NCBI GenBank assembly: GCA_963792385.1
Contig: CAWBVZ010000007.1
Coordinates: forward strand, 558,001 to 622,000
Source of the DNA: DASSUW01 sp963792385
GTDB taxonomy: Bacteria > Actinomycetota > Thermoleophilia > Solirubrobacterales > Solirubrobacteraceae
DNA length: 64,000 bases
Direction: 5' to 3'
The stretch's first letter is position 1; each line of letters begins with the position of its first letter. Under the pieces are notes generated by a model. That model saw nothing but the letters and a program-made list of their open reading frames with translations. It did not search any database and was not told the origin of the DNA. This document shows positions 44,503 to 52,623 of the stretch, piece by piece. The position numbers and the translations under genes are program-made.

Positions 44503-45282
44503 ATGGAGCTCGGGCTCGAGGGAACCGCGGTGCTCGTGACCGGCGCGTCGGGCGGCATCGGCTCGGCGACCGCGCGCGCGCTCGCCACCGAGGGCGCGCG
44601 CGTCGGGCGTGCACTACCACTCGAACGCCGCCGCGGCCGAGGCGCTCGCGGCCGAGATCGGCGGCGTGGCGCTGCAGGCGGACCTGCGCGACGAGGCGTC
44701 CGCCGACGCGCTCGTGCCGGCCGCGGTGGACGGCGTTCGGCCGGCTCGACGCGTGCGTGGCGAACGCCGGCACGTGGGACCCGGAGGACGTCCCGGTCGC
44801 CCGGATGCCGCTGCGAGCGCTGGCAGGCGACGCTCGACGCCAACCTGACCGCCACGTTCCTGACGGTGCGCGGCTACCTGCGCCACGTGGAGGCGACGGG
44901 TGCCGGGTCGCTGGTGATGGTCGCGTCGACGTCGGGCCTGTTCGGCGAGGCCGGGCACGCCGACTACTCGGCCGCGAAGGCGGCGATGGCGCACGGCCTG
45001 GCGCTGACGCTCAAGAACGAGGTCGTCGAGCACGCTCCGCTCGCGCGCGTGAACGTCGTGGCTCCGGGCTGGACCGTGTCGCCGATGACGGAGGCTGGGC
45101 TGACCGAGGAGACGGTGGCGCGGGTGACGGCCACGATGCCGCTGCGGAAGGTGGCCACGGCCGAGGACGTCGCGCGCGCGATCGTGTTCCTCTGCTCGCC
45201 GCTGGCGGCCGGCCACGTGACCGGCCAGGTGATCACCGTCGCCGGCGGGATGGAGGGGCGGCTGCTGCGCCCGCCGGGCTAG
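44503..45282 (+). CDS. Short-chain dehydrogenase/reductase (SDR), three frame breaks
   Basis: About 258 corrected residues. TGASGGIGSATA at the cofactor-binding loop (about residues 14-25), then in shifted frames VHYHSNAAAAEALAAEIGG and VDAFGRLDACVANAGTWDP, then ERWQATLDANLTATFL, the catalytic Ser region LVMVASTSGL, YSAAKAAM (Tyr and Lys) and the C-terminal GGMEGRLL. Reading-frame shifts at about 44607, 44733 and 44813, each one extra base, restore the original frame in sum. Looks functional if the bases are errors. Confidence 0.83.
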   Translation: MELGLEGTAVLVTGASGGIGSATARALATEGARVGRALPLERRRGRGARGRDRRRGAAGGPARRGVRRRARAGRGGRRSAGSTRAWRTPARGTRRTSRSPGCRCERWQATLDANLTATFLTVRGYLRHVEATGAGSLVMVASTSGLFGEAGHADYSAAKAAMAHGLALTLKNEVVEHAPLARVNVVAPGWTVSPMTEAGLTEETVARVTATMPLRKVATAEDVARAIVFLCSPLAAGHVTGQVITVAGGMEGRLLRPPG

Positions 45283-45944
45283 GCGAGGTGGGAGACGTCG
45301 TTGTAGCCGCGCAGGATCCACGCGCCGTCCGGCAGCACGACGATCCGGGTGATCGACGCGTTCTCCACGTTGATGAACGCGAACGGGCGGCTGGCGGTGG
45401 CCTGCCGGCACAGCTCGGCGATCACGCCGCCGTGGCTGACGACGACAGCAGCGCAGTCCGGCCCGGTGGCTGACACGACCTCGTCGGCCGCCGCGCGGAC
45501 GCGGCGCGCGAACGTCTCCATCGGCTCGGCGCCGGGGATCACGTCCCAGCGCTCCTCCGCCCATACGCGGGCGATCAGCGGGTCGCCGTCGGCGACGCGG
45601 ATGCGGAACTCGCCACCCTCGAACTCACCTACGTAGACCTCTCGCAGGTCGTGCAGGACGACCGGCTCCGCGCCGGTCAGCTCCGCCAGCGGCGCCGCGG
45701 TCTGCGCCGTGCGCCGCAGCGGGCTGATGAACACGCGGGCGATCGATTCGCCCGCCAGCCGGTCCGCGAGCGCGCGCGCCTGGAGCTCTCCCTCCGGCGC
45801 CAGCGGGGGATCGCTGTGGCCGGCCACCAGCGGGAACGGCACCCCCGGCACGGCGGCGGCCGACGCGCCGTGCCGCACGAGCACGAGCTCGGTCGCGCCC
45901 GCCGGCCGCTCGTAAGGACGCTGGTGGTAGTTGTCGTCCGTCAC
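45279..45944 (-). CDS. Histidine phosphatase (phosphoglycerate mutase-like) superfamily protein
   Basis: 221 residues. The catalytic His is in the motif ELVLVRHGAS; the other phosphate-pocket residues are in FISPLRRTAQTA, Glu in DLREVYVGEFEG and His in AVVVSHGGVIAEL. Likely acts on a phosphorylated small molecule; the substrate is unknown. It overlaps the SDR stop by 4 nt. The start may be later (GATELVLVRHG), given the short N-terminal extension. Confidence 0.86.
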   Translation of the reverse strand: MTDDNYHQRPYERPAGATELVLVRHGASAAAVPGVPFPLVAGHSDPPLAPEGELQARALADRLAGESIARVFISPLRRTAQTAAPLAELTGAEPVVLHDLREVYVGEFEGGEFRIRVADGDPLIARVWAEERWDVIPGAEPMETFARRVRAAADEVVSATGPDCAAVVVSHGGVIAELCRQATASRPFAFINVENASITRIVVLPDGAWILRGYNDVSHLA

Positions 45945-45971
45945 GGCGGGTCATGGTGGCACCATGGCCGC

Positions 45972-47489
45972 GTGCTGCTTCGCGAGCTCGTCGACACCTC
46001 CGCCGCCGTGCGCGACACCGCGGCCCGCGGCGGGAAGGTCGAGCGGCTGGCCGCGCTGCTGCGCGAGCTGGCCCCCGCCGAGACGCCCGCCGCCGTCGCG
46101 TGGCTGTCCGGAGAGCTGACGCAGCGCCAGATCGGCGTCGGCTGGGCGGCACTGCGCGACCAGCCGGCGCCGGCCGCCGAGGCGTCGCTCACGGTCGCGG
46201 AGGTGGAGGCGACGTTCGGGCGGATCGGGAGCATGGCCGGGCCGGGCTCGCAGGCGGCTCGACGCGAGGCGGTCCGCGCGCTGTTCGCGCGCGCGACCGA
46301 GCACGAGCAGCGTTTCCTCGTCGCGCTGCTGCTGGGCGACATCGGCCAGGGAGCGCTCGCCGGCGTGATGACGGATGCGGTCGCAAAGGCGGCGGACGTG
46401 CCGCGCGCCGACGTCCGTCGCGCGCTGATGCTGCGCGGCGACCTCGGCGCGGTCGCGGCGGTCGCGCTCATCGACGGCGCGGCGGGGCTGCGCGGGATCG
46501 CGCTCGAGCTGCTGCGGCCGGTGCAGCCGATGCTCGCCGCGCCCGGCGACGACCTCGACGCGGCGCTCGAGCGGATCAGCCCGGCGGCGGTCGAGTTCAA
46601 GCTCGACGGCGTGCGCGTGCAGGTACACCGGCGCGGCGACGAGGTGCGCGTGTTCACGCGCACGCTCGACGACATCACCGCGCGCGTGCCCGAGGTCGTG
46701 CAGGCGGCGCTCGCCCTGCCGACCGATACAGCGGTGCTCGACGGCGAGGCGATCGCGCTGCGCGCCGACGGGCGGCCGGAGCCGTTCCAGGTCACGGCCA
46801 GCCGGATGGGCACGCGCCGGCCCGCCGGCGCGGCGCCGCTGACCGCGCTGTTCTTCGACGTCCTGCACGCCGGTGGCGAGGATCTGATCGACCGCCCAGG
46901 CTCGGAGCGCTTCGAGGCGCTCGCCGAGCTCGTCCCCGAGGCGGGCCGCGTGCCGCGGGCCGTCACCGCCGACGCCGCGGCGGCGCGGGCGGTGCTCGAC
47001 GACGCGCTCGCGCGCGGGCACGAGGGCGTGCTGGTCAAGTCGCTCGACGCGCCCTACGCCGCGGGGCGCCGGGGCGCCGGGTGGCTGAAGGTCAAGCCGC
47101 GCCACACGCTCGATCTCGTGGTGCTCGCCGCCGAGTGGGGCCACGGCCGCCGCCGCGGCTGGCTAAGCAACCTGCATCTCGGAGCGCGCGAGCCGGACGG
47201 GCCGGGCCACGTGATGCTCGGCAAGACGTTCAAGGGCCTCACCGACGAGATGCTCACGTGGCAGACCGAGCGGCTGCTGTCACTGGAGGTCGCGCGCGAC
47301 TCGTGGGTCGTGCACGTGCGTCCGGAGCTGGTGGTCGAGGTCGCGTTCGACGGTGTGCAGGCGAGCACGCGCTACCCGGGCGGCGTCGCGCTGCGGTTCG
47401 CGCGGGTGCTCCGCCACCGGCCCGACAAGCCGGCGGCGGAGGCCGACACTCTCGACGCGGTGCTGGCGATCCACGCGGCATCCCGGTGA
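45972..47489 (+). CDS. ligB: ATP-dependent DNA ligase, LigB type
   Basis: 505 residues, matching mycobacterial LigB in length and order. N-terminal DNA-binding domain (about 1-190), nucleotidyltransferase domain with motif I VEFKLDGVRVQVHR (Lys near residue 211), DGEAIAL, VTASRMG, GHEGVLVKS (motif IV), WLKVKP (motif V) and the OB domain (LGKTFKGLTDEML, VEVAFDGVQ, RYPGGVALRFARV). GTG 45972 gives MLLRELVDTS. Non-essential repair ligase in mycobacteria. The 22-bp gap to the 54-residue gene suggests one unit. Confidence 0.94.
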   Translation: MLLRELVDTSAAVRDTAARGGKVERLAALLRELAPAETPAAVAWLSGELTQRQIGVGWAALRDQPAPAAEASLTVAEVEATFGRIGSMAGPGSQAARREAVRALFARATEHEQRFLVALLLGDIGQGALAGVMTDAVAKAADVPRADVRRALMLRGDLGAVAAVALIDGAAGLRGIALELLRPVQPMLAAPGDDLDAALERISPAAVEFKLDGVRVQVHRRGDEVRVFTRTLDDITARVPEVVQAALALPTDTAVLDGEAIALRADGRPEPFQVTASRMGTRRPAGAAPLTALFFDVLHAGGEDLIDRPGSERFEALAELVPEAGRVPRAVTADAAAARAVLDDALARGHEGVLVKSLDAPYAAGRRGAGWLKVKPRHTLDLVVLAAEWGHGRRRGWLSNLHLGAREPDGPGHVMLGKTFKGLTDEMLTWQTERLLSLEVARDSWVVHVRPELVVEVAFDGVQASTRYPGGVALRFARVLRHRPDKPAAEADTLDAVLAIHAASR

Positions 47490-47511
47490 GCCGCTCGCGT
47501 AGACTGGCGCC

Positions 47512-47676
47512 ATGCTGATCGCGCTCAGCGATGCTGCGAAGGCCAACATCGCAATCATCGGCCTCTGGGTCGTGCTGTTCCCGGCGCTCGTCACGGGTCT
47601 GATCGCATTCGCGGTCGCCCAGTCGGTCGCCGAGCGTTCGGAGAACTTCGAGCGCCGCAGCCGGCGCTCGCGTTAG
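47512..47676 (+). CDS. Tiny single-pass membrane protein
   Basis: 54 residues from ATG 47512: MLIALSDAAKANIAIIGLW, a hydrophobic helix to about residue 40, then a basic tail (ERSENFERRSRRSR). Codon use matches neighbouring genes. It follows ligB by 22 bp. Unknown function; a possible small regulatory membrane peptide. Confidence 0.6.
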   Translation: MLIALSDAAKANIAIIGLWVVLFPALVTGLIAFAVAQSVAERSENFERRSRRSR

Positions 47677-47915
47677 CCGGGCTGCGCGCGTAGCCGTCCG
47701 ACGAGGCCGGCGAGCGACACCAGCGCCCACACGCCCTCAAGCAGCAGGAAGCCCCACTGGTGCTCGTGGAGCGCGAGCGCGGCGAGGATCGCCGAGCCGA
47801 CGAGGTTGACGACCAGGTACGGGATCGACTGCGGATCCATGCGGCCGAGCTGCGCGAGCGTGAAGCCGGCGAGCACGAGCAGCGCACCGACGAGCTGGAG
47901 GAGCTGGAGGACCAA
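47673..47915 (-). CDS. CBU_0592-family-like small membrane protein
   Basis: 80 residues from TTG 47915 (one base after the stop of the coiled-coil gene). The pattern LVGALLVLAGFTLAQLGRMDPQSIPYLVVNLVGSAILAAL, then WGFLLLEGVWALVSLAGL, is that of the CBU_0592-type family (three helices; Y-L-x-x-N-x-x-G motif). No ATG or GTG start is available upstream in frame, so TTG is the best candidate; coupling to the coiled-coil protein is likely. Function unknown. Confidence 0.7.
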   Translation of the reverse strand: MVLQLLQLVGALLVLAGFTLAQLGRMDPQSIPYLVVNLVGSAILAALALHEHQWGFLLLEGVWALVSLAGLVGRLRAQPG

Positions 47916-47916
47916 C

Positions 47917-49245
47917 TCAGAGCACGCCGGCGAGCGCCAGCGCGATCGCGACAAGCAGGATCGCGACGAGCGCGAACGCCACGAGCCGCACGCCCCACAG
48001 CGCCGGGCCGGACTGCGGCGGCGCGAGCCGGCTGGTGGCCGCGGGCTCGACGGCGCGCAGCGATCGGCGTCGTGCGGGCCGTCGCTCGGCCTCGGTGCGC
48101 GCGGCCGCGAGCTCGCGTTCGGCGCGCTTGCGGTCGGCACGCGCGGCGACGAGCTCGGCTTCGACCCGCTCGCGGCCGGCGCGGGCACCGGCGAGCTCAC
48201 CCTCGATCCGGTCGCGATCCGCCCACGCGGCGGCCAGCTCGCGCTCGAGCCGCTCCGTGGCGGCCGTGTCCGCGACCGGCGTGCGCGCGGCGGCGGCGAG
48301 CTCGGCGGTGAGCCGCGCACGCTCCTCGCCCGCGGCAGTGAGGTCGGCAAGGAGCCGGTCGCGCTCGGCCGTGAGGGTCGCGAGCTCCGCCTCCAGTCGT
48401 TCGCGGTCAGCGGTAACCGGCGCGCCGTCGGCACGGAGCCGCTCGACCTCGGCGGTGGCGGTCGCAAGCTCGGCTTCGAGACGTTCGCGCTCCGCCGCCA
48501 CGGGGGCGCCGTCGGCACGGAGCCGCTCGAGCTCCGCAGCCGCGGTCGCTAGGTCGCCCTCCAACCGCTCGCGCTCGGCGGTGCCCGCCGCGCGGTCGGC
48601 GCGGTCGGACTCGGCGGCGGCGAGGCGCTCCTCGAGTTCTGCGTGGCTGGCGCGGGCCGCGGCGAGTTGGCGCTGGGCGAGGTCGAGCGCGGTCTCGGCG
48701 TCGCGGGCGCGGGTGGTCGCCTGCTCGGCGGCCGCGAGCGCGCTCTCGCGCTGGCGGTACTCGTCGTTGACCAGCCGCTCGCCATCGGCGCGAGCCTGCT
48801 CGGCGTCGTCGCGGGCGCGGTCGCGCTCCTGCGAGGCGCGCGCGAGCTGCTCGCGCGCGACGTCGAGGTCCGACCGCGCGCGCGGCCGGGCGGGGCGCGG
48901 CTCCTCGGTCGTCGTGCGCCGCTTCGCTCCCGGCACCGGCAGCTCGACGACCCATTCGTTGCCGACCTCGAGCTCCGCGCGCTCGGCGTCGAGCTTCCCG
49001 CCCTTCCAGGCAAATGCGGCGATCCACGGCTCGCCATCGTCGGCCGCCCACGGCTTGTGCTCCATCAGGGCGATCAGCCGGCGGCGGTCGTCGCCGCGGT
49101 GCAGCCACAGGACCGGTCGCACGAACCGCCGACCGCGCAATCCGCGCCAGTGCCCCGTGACCTCCAGGCGGTCCCCCGCGACCTCAAATCGCTCGACGAC
49201 GAAGGACGGCTCGGTGGCGGCAATATCGGTGATGATCCCGGCCAC
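47917..49245 (-). CDS. Tail-anchored coiled-coil protein with N-terminal beta-domain, paralogue B
   Basis: 442 residues, intact. An N-terminal domain (FVVERFEVAGDRLEVTGHW, RRRLIALMEHKP, WVVELPVPG) like that of paralogue A, then about 300 residues of coiled coil with tandem 28-residue units near residues 220-300 (LEGDLATAAAELERLRADGA then LEAELATATAEVERLRADGA), then a basic linker and a C-terminal helix (WGVRLVAFALVAILLVAIAL). Together with the gene at 39812-41091 it defines a family conserved at both ends with a variable coiled coil. Probably membrane-attached, facing the cytoplasm. Confidence 0.82.
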   Translation of the reverse strand: MAGIITDIAATEPSFVVERFEVAGDRLEVTGHWRGLRGRRFVRPVLWLHRGDDRRRLIALMEHKPWAADDGEPWIAAFAWKGGKLDAERAELEVGNEWVVELPVPGAKRRTTTEEPRPARPRARSDLDVAREQLARASQERDRARDDAEQARADGERLVNDEYRQRESALAAAEQATTRARDAETALDLAQRQLAAARASHAELEERLAAAESDRADRAAGTAERERLEGDLATAAAELERLRADGAPVAAERERLEAELATATAEVERLRADGAPVTADRERLEAELATLTAERDRLLADLTAAGEERARLTAELAAAARTPVADTAATERLERELAAAWADRDRIEGELAGARAGRERVEAELVAARADRKRAERELAAARTEAERRPARRRSLRAVEPAATSRLAPPQSGPALWGVRLVAFALVAILLVAIALALAGVL

Positions 49246-49318
49246 GACCGCCCGGGAGGCTAGCGCTCCGCCGAAATACCGGGTTTGAGAGCGTCAACAT
49301 CGGGTCACTACTGACGCG

Positions 49319-50944
49319 ATGTCGCCTCTGCTCAGCACGCGGGCGCCGATCAGCGTGAACATCAGACTCCTCGGCGCGTGCGCCGTCACCGCCCTGTTCG
49401 CGGTGGTCGTCTCGTTGAGCGCCGGGACCGACCGCCCGACCGCCGCGGTGCCCGCCTGCCTCGCAGTCGGCGCCGTCTGCGCGGCGCTCGTGGCCCACCT
49501 GCTGCACGCGTCCGCGCGCGCGACCGACGACACGCGGCTGCTCTGGATGTCGGCCGGCGTCACGATCGCCTTCGCCGCCCTGGTGGCGGGCCTGCTCGGC
49601 GACCGGTCGGTGTTCCCGGACGGCGGACCGGTCAGCCAGGGCGCCGACGCGCTCGCCGCCCGCTTCCTGATCTGGCACGTCGCCCTGCTGACCGCCGGCG
49701 TGTTCGCGGTCGCCGGGCTGCGGGCGCGCCCGCGCGAGCTCGTCGCCTTCGGCGCCGGCGGCGTCGCGCTGGTGCTGTTCGCATCCCTCTCGGCCACGCC
49801 GTTCGGTGATCTCGCGGCGGCCGACGGCACGTTCCACGCCGGCGTCCGCACCGTCGTCGGGATCGTCGCCCTCGGCCAGCTCGCGGTCGCCGCCGCGTGG
49901 TGGCGCCAGGCGGCCGGCTCGCCGACCTGGGGCGAGATGTGCGTGATCGCGGTGATGGCCCTCTCCGGCCTCGACGCGCTCGCGTACCTGTTCGCCTCAG
50001 AGCCCTACCACGGGGCGTGGTGGGCCAGCCTGACGCTGCGGGCCGGCCAGTTCGCCGTCCCGGCCGTCGGCCTGGTGATCGGGTTCATCGCGATGGCCGA
50101 CCGTCTGCGCGAGCTGCAGGAGGAGCTCGGGCGCGGTCTCGAGATCGAACGCGAGCGCGCCCTTCGCGAGGAGGAGCTCGCCGGGCTCGACCGGCGCCGG
50201 CGCGAGCAGGAGCGCGAGCGGATCGGGCGCCTGATCGAGGGCGACGGGCTCGGCGTCGCGCTGCAGCCGATCGTCGATCTCGACAGCCGCCGCGTGATCG
50301 GCGCCGAGGCGCTCGCGCGGTTCAAGGGCCCGGACGGCGAGCAGATGCCGACCGAGGAGACGTTCCTCGACGCCCACTCGCTCGGGCTCGGCGTCGAGCT
50401 CGAGCTGGCGGTGATCGAGCGCGCCCTGCGTTCGCACCGGCGGCTGCCGGACGGCCTCTACCTGGCGCTCAACGTCTCCCCCGCGGTGCTCGGCCGCGCT
50501 GAGCTCGAGTCGGCGGTCGCCCGCAACGACCACGACGAGCGCCCGCTCGTGGTCGAGCTCACCGAGCACCAGCCGGTGGAGGACTACGCGCAGCTCACCG
50601 AGGCGCTCGAGCGGCTGCGCGCGCACGGGGTGCGCGTCGCGGTCGACGACGTCGGCTCCGGCTTCGCGTCGTTCCGTCATGTCACGCGCGTGAACCCAGA
50701 GATCCTCAAGCTCGATCGCACGCTCGTGTGCGGCATCGACGACGACCCGGTGCGCCAGTCGCTGGCATCGGCGATCGTGGCGTTCGCGCGCGACATCGGC
50801 GCGATCGTCGTGTCCGAGGGGATCGAGTCCCAGGACGAGCTGTCGTGCCTGGTCGACCTCGCGGTCGGCTGCGGCCAGGGGTTCTACCTCGGCCGCCCCG
50901 AGCTCGGGCCCATGCACGAGCGCGTACCGGCACTCGCCGGCTGA
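49319..50944 (+). CDS. Membrane-bound EAL-domain c-di-GMP phosphodiesterase
   Basis: 541 residues. Seven or so membrane helices to about residue 265, a short coiled coil (residues 265-305), then an EAL domain with all key residues: AEAL (EAL motif), LNVSP, ELTEHQ, AVDDVGSG, LKLDR, SEGIES and QGFYLGRP. No GGDEF domain. It should hydrolyse cyclic di-GMP to pGpG. Start ATG 49319. Confidence 0.92.
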   Translation: MSPLLSTRAPISVNIRLLGACAVTALFAVVVSLSAGTDRPTAAVPACLAVGAVCAALVAHLLHASARATDDTRLLWMSAGVTIAFAALVAGLLGDRSVFPDGGPVSQGADALAARFLIWHVALLTAGVFAVAGLRARPRELVAFGAGGVALVLFASLSATPFGDLAAADGTFHAGVRTVVGIVALGQLAVAAAWWRQAAGSPTWGEMCVIAVMALSGLDALAYLFASEPYHGAWWASLTLRAGQFAVPAVGLVIGFIAMADRLRELQEELGRGLEIERERALREEELAGLDRRRREQERERIGRLIEGDGLGVALQPIVDLDSRRVIGAEALARFKGPDGEQMPTEETFLDAHSLGLGVELELAVIERALRSHRRLPDGLYLALNVSPAVLGRAELESAVARNDHDERPLVVELTEHQPVEDYAQLTEALERLRAHGVRVAVDDVGSGFASFRHVTRVNPEILKLDRTLVCGIDDDPVRQSLASAIVAFARDIGAIVVSEGIESQDELSCLVDLAVGCGQGFYLGRPELGPMHERVPALAG

Positions 50945-51007
50945 GGGAATACGGGGCGCCCGCGCGGCGTTCCACGTGTGCACGTCCTTCTCCAAGGGAG
51001 CCACGAG

Positions 51008-51583
51008 ATGATCCGCCCCACCTTGATGGTCGCCGCTGCGGTCACGGCCGCGCTGGGCGCAGGCGCCGTCGTGTCGGCCGCACAGTCCCCGTCGCCGCCG
51101 ACCTCGCCGACGGCCCTCGCGGAGGAGTGCGCTCGCACGCTCCCGACGCCGGCGGCCGACGCGCCGCCCACGTTCCTGAAGGTCCAGGGCATCACCGGAG
51201 AGTCCCGCGCCGCCGCCCACGTGGGCGAGAGCGAGGTCGACAGCTTCCGCTTCGGCGCGGCCGGCGGCGGCGGCACCGCGCGGCCGCACGCGCGCACGAT
51301 GGTGATCGGCAAGGCCTTCGACAGCGCCTCACCCGCGCTCCTCACGCGCCTGGCGACGGGGGCGCACATCGGCACCGTGGTGGTCAGCCAGGACAAGCCT
51401 GCGGGCACGTTCCTGAAGTACACGCTGACCGACGTCCAGGTCGCCGACTACGAGCACGTGGGCCGTGTCGCGCGCAACGCCGACCGCCTGTGCCTGACCT
51501 TCGCGACGGCCGAGGTCGAGTACAAGCCGCAGCGGCCCGACGGCAGCTTCGGCGTTCCCGTGAAAGCAACGCTGAACCGCTAG
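51008..51583 (+). CDS. Exported Hcp-family (type VI tube protein-like) protein
   Basis: 191 residues. An N-terminal signal peptide (MIRPTLMVAAAVTAALGAGAVVSAAQ, cleavage near residue 25) precedes a domain with the Hcp pattern FLKVQGITGESRAAAHVGESEVDSF, KAFDSASPALLTRLATGAHI, LKYTLTDVQVADYE, and VEYKPQRPDGSFGVPVKATL. Hcp proteins form the type VI secretion tube, but no TssB/C, VgrG, TssK/L/M or ClpV lies nearby and a Sec signal is incompatible with that route. GGGAG about 8 nt upstream supports ATG 51008. Likely a self-assembling extracellular ring or beta-barrel protein of unknown role. Confidence 0.85.
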   Translation: MIRPTLMVAAAVTAALGAGAVVSAAQSPSPPTSPTALAEECARTLPTPAADAPPTFLKVQGITGESRAAAHVGESEVDSFRFGAAGGGGTARPHARTMVIGKAFDSASPALLTRLATGAHIGTVVVSQDKPAGTFLKYTLTDVQVADYEHVGRVARNADRLCLTFATAEVEYKPQRPDGSFGVPVKATLNR

Positions 51584-51605
51584 CGGAGGGGCATACTCCC
51601 CCTCG

Positions 51606-52574
51606 ATGATCGTCGACTGCGCGGTCTACGAGGACGGGTGCCGGTGTGAGGGCGAGCTCCCCCTGACCGATGCCGGTCAGGCCGCCCAGCGCGACGGCTC
51701 GTTCGTGTGGGTCGGCGTGTACGAGCCGTCCGCCGACGAGTTCGACGCCGTCAGGCGGGAGTTCGACCTGCACGAGCTGGCGGTCGAGGACGCGGTCGAC
51801 GCTCACCAGCGCCCGAAGGTCGAGGTGTACGGCGACACGCTGCTGGTGGTGCTCAAGACGGTCCGCTACGTCGACGCCGAGGAGGACCTCGAGACCGGTG
51901 AGATCCTGCTGTTCGTCAACCGCGACTTCGTCGTCACAGTGCGCCACGGCCAGAGCCGTCTGCACGACGTGCGGCTGCAGGTCGAGGACCGGCCCGACCT
52001 ACTGCGGTTCGGCGCCGGCGCCGTGCTGTACGCGGTCGTCGACCGGATCGTGGACGACTACGAGCCGGTGATGGAGGCGGTCGAGGCCGACATCCAGGAG
52101 GTCGAGCACGACATGTTCTCGCCCGACCGCTCAAATCCGGCCGAGCGGATCTACACGATGGAGCGCGAGGTGCTCGACCTCCACCGCGCGATCATGCCGC
52201 TCGGCCCTGCCATCGACCGGCTCGCGCGCGGCCAATACGACCTCATCCACCCGGAGCTGCGCACGTACTTCCGCGACGTGCACGACCACCTGCTGCGCGT
52301 CGCCGGCCGGATCGAGGGCTTCCGCGATCTGCTGTCGAGCGCGCTGCAGGCCAACCTCACGCAGGCATCCGTGCGCCAGAACGAGGACATGCGCAAGATC
52401 TCCGCTTGGGTGGCGATCCTCGCCGTCCCGACCGGCGTGGCGGCGATCTACGGCATGAACTTCTCGAACATGCCCGAGCTGCAGTGGCGGCTCGGGTATC
52501 CGATCGTCCTCGTCACCATCGTGGTCTTGTGCGGTCTGCTCTATTGGCGCTTCCGGCGCTCGGGCTGGCTCTGA
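51606..52574 (+). CDS. corA: CorA-family magnesium/cobalt transporter
   Basis: 322 residues. A large cytoplasmic alpha/beta domain (GSFVWVGVYEPSADEFDAV.. LVVLKTVRYVDAEEDLETGEI) followed by the long helix and the membrane signature YGMNFSNMPEL near residue 282, and a second membrane helix ending with the conserved basic tail FRRSGWL. Forms pentameric Mg2+ channel. 22 bp after the Hcp-like gene. Confidence 0.93.
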   Translation: MIVDCAVYEDGCRCEGELPLTDAGQAAQRDGSFVWVGVYEPSADEFDAVRREFDLHELAVEDAVDAHQRPKVEVYGDTLLVVLKTVRYVDAEEDLETGEILLFVNRDFVVTVRHGQSRLHDVRLQVEDRPDLLRFGAGAVLYAVVDRIVDDYEPVMEAVEADIQEVEHDMFSPDRSNPAERIYTMEREVLDLHRAIMPLGPAIDRLARGQYDLIHPELRTYFRDVHDHLLRVAGRIEGFRDLLSSALQANLTQASVRQNEDMRKISAWVAILAVPTGVAAIYGMNFSNMPELQWRLGYPIVLVTIVVLCGLLYWRFRRSGWL

Positions 52575-52623
52575 GTGAAAGGATGCCGCCGGGGGTGCCC
52601 TCGACGAGCAGGAGGTAGGTGCC

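Noticed and set aside
51008..51583. A type VI secretion locus
   Set aside because: Only the Hcp-like gene is present; no sheath, baseplate, VgrG, ATPase or membrane-complex genes, and the gene has a Sec signal.
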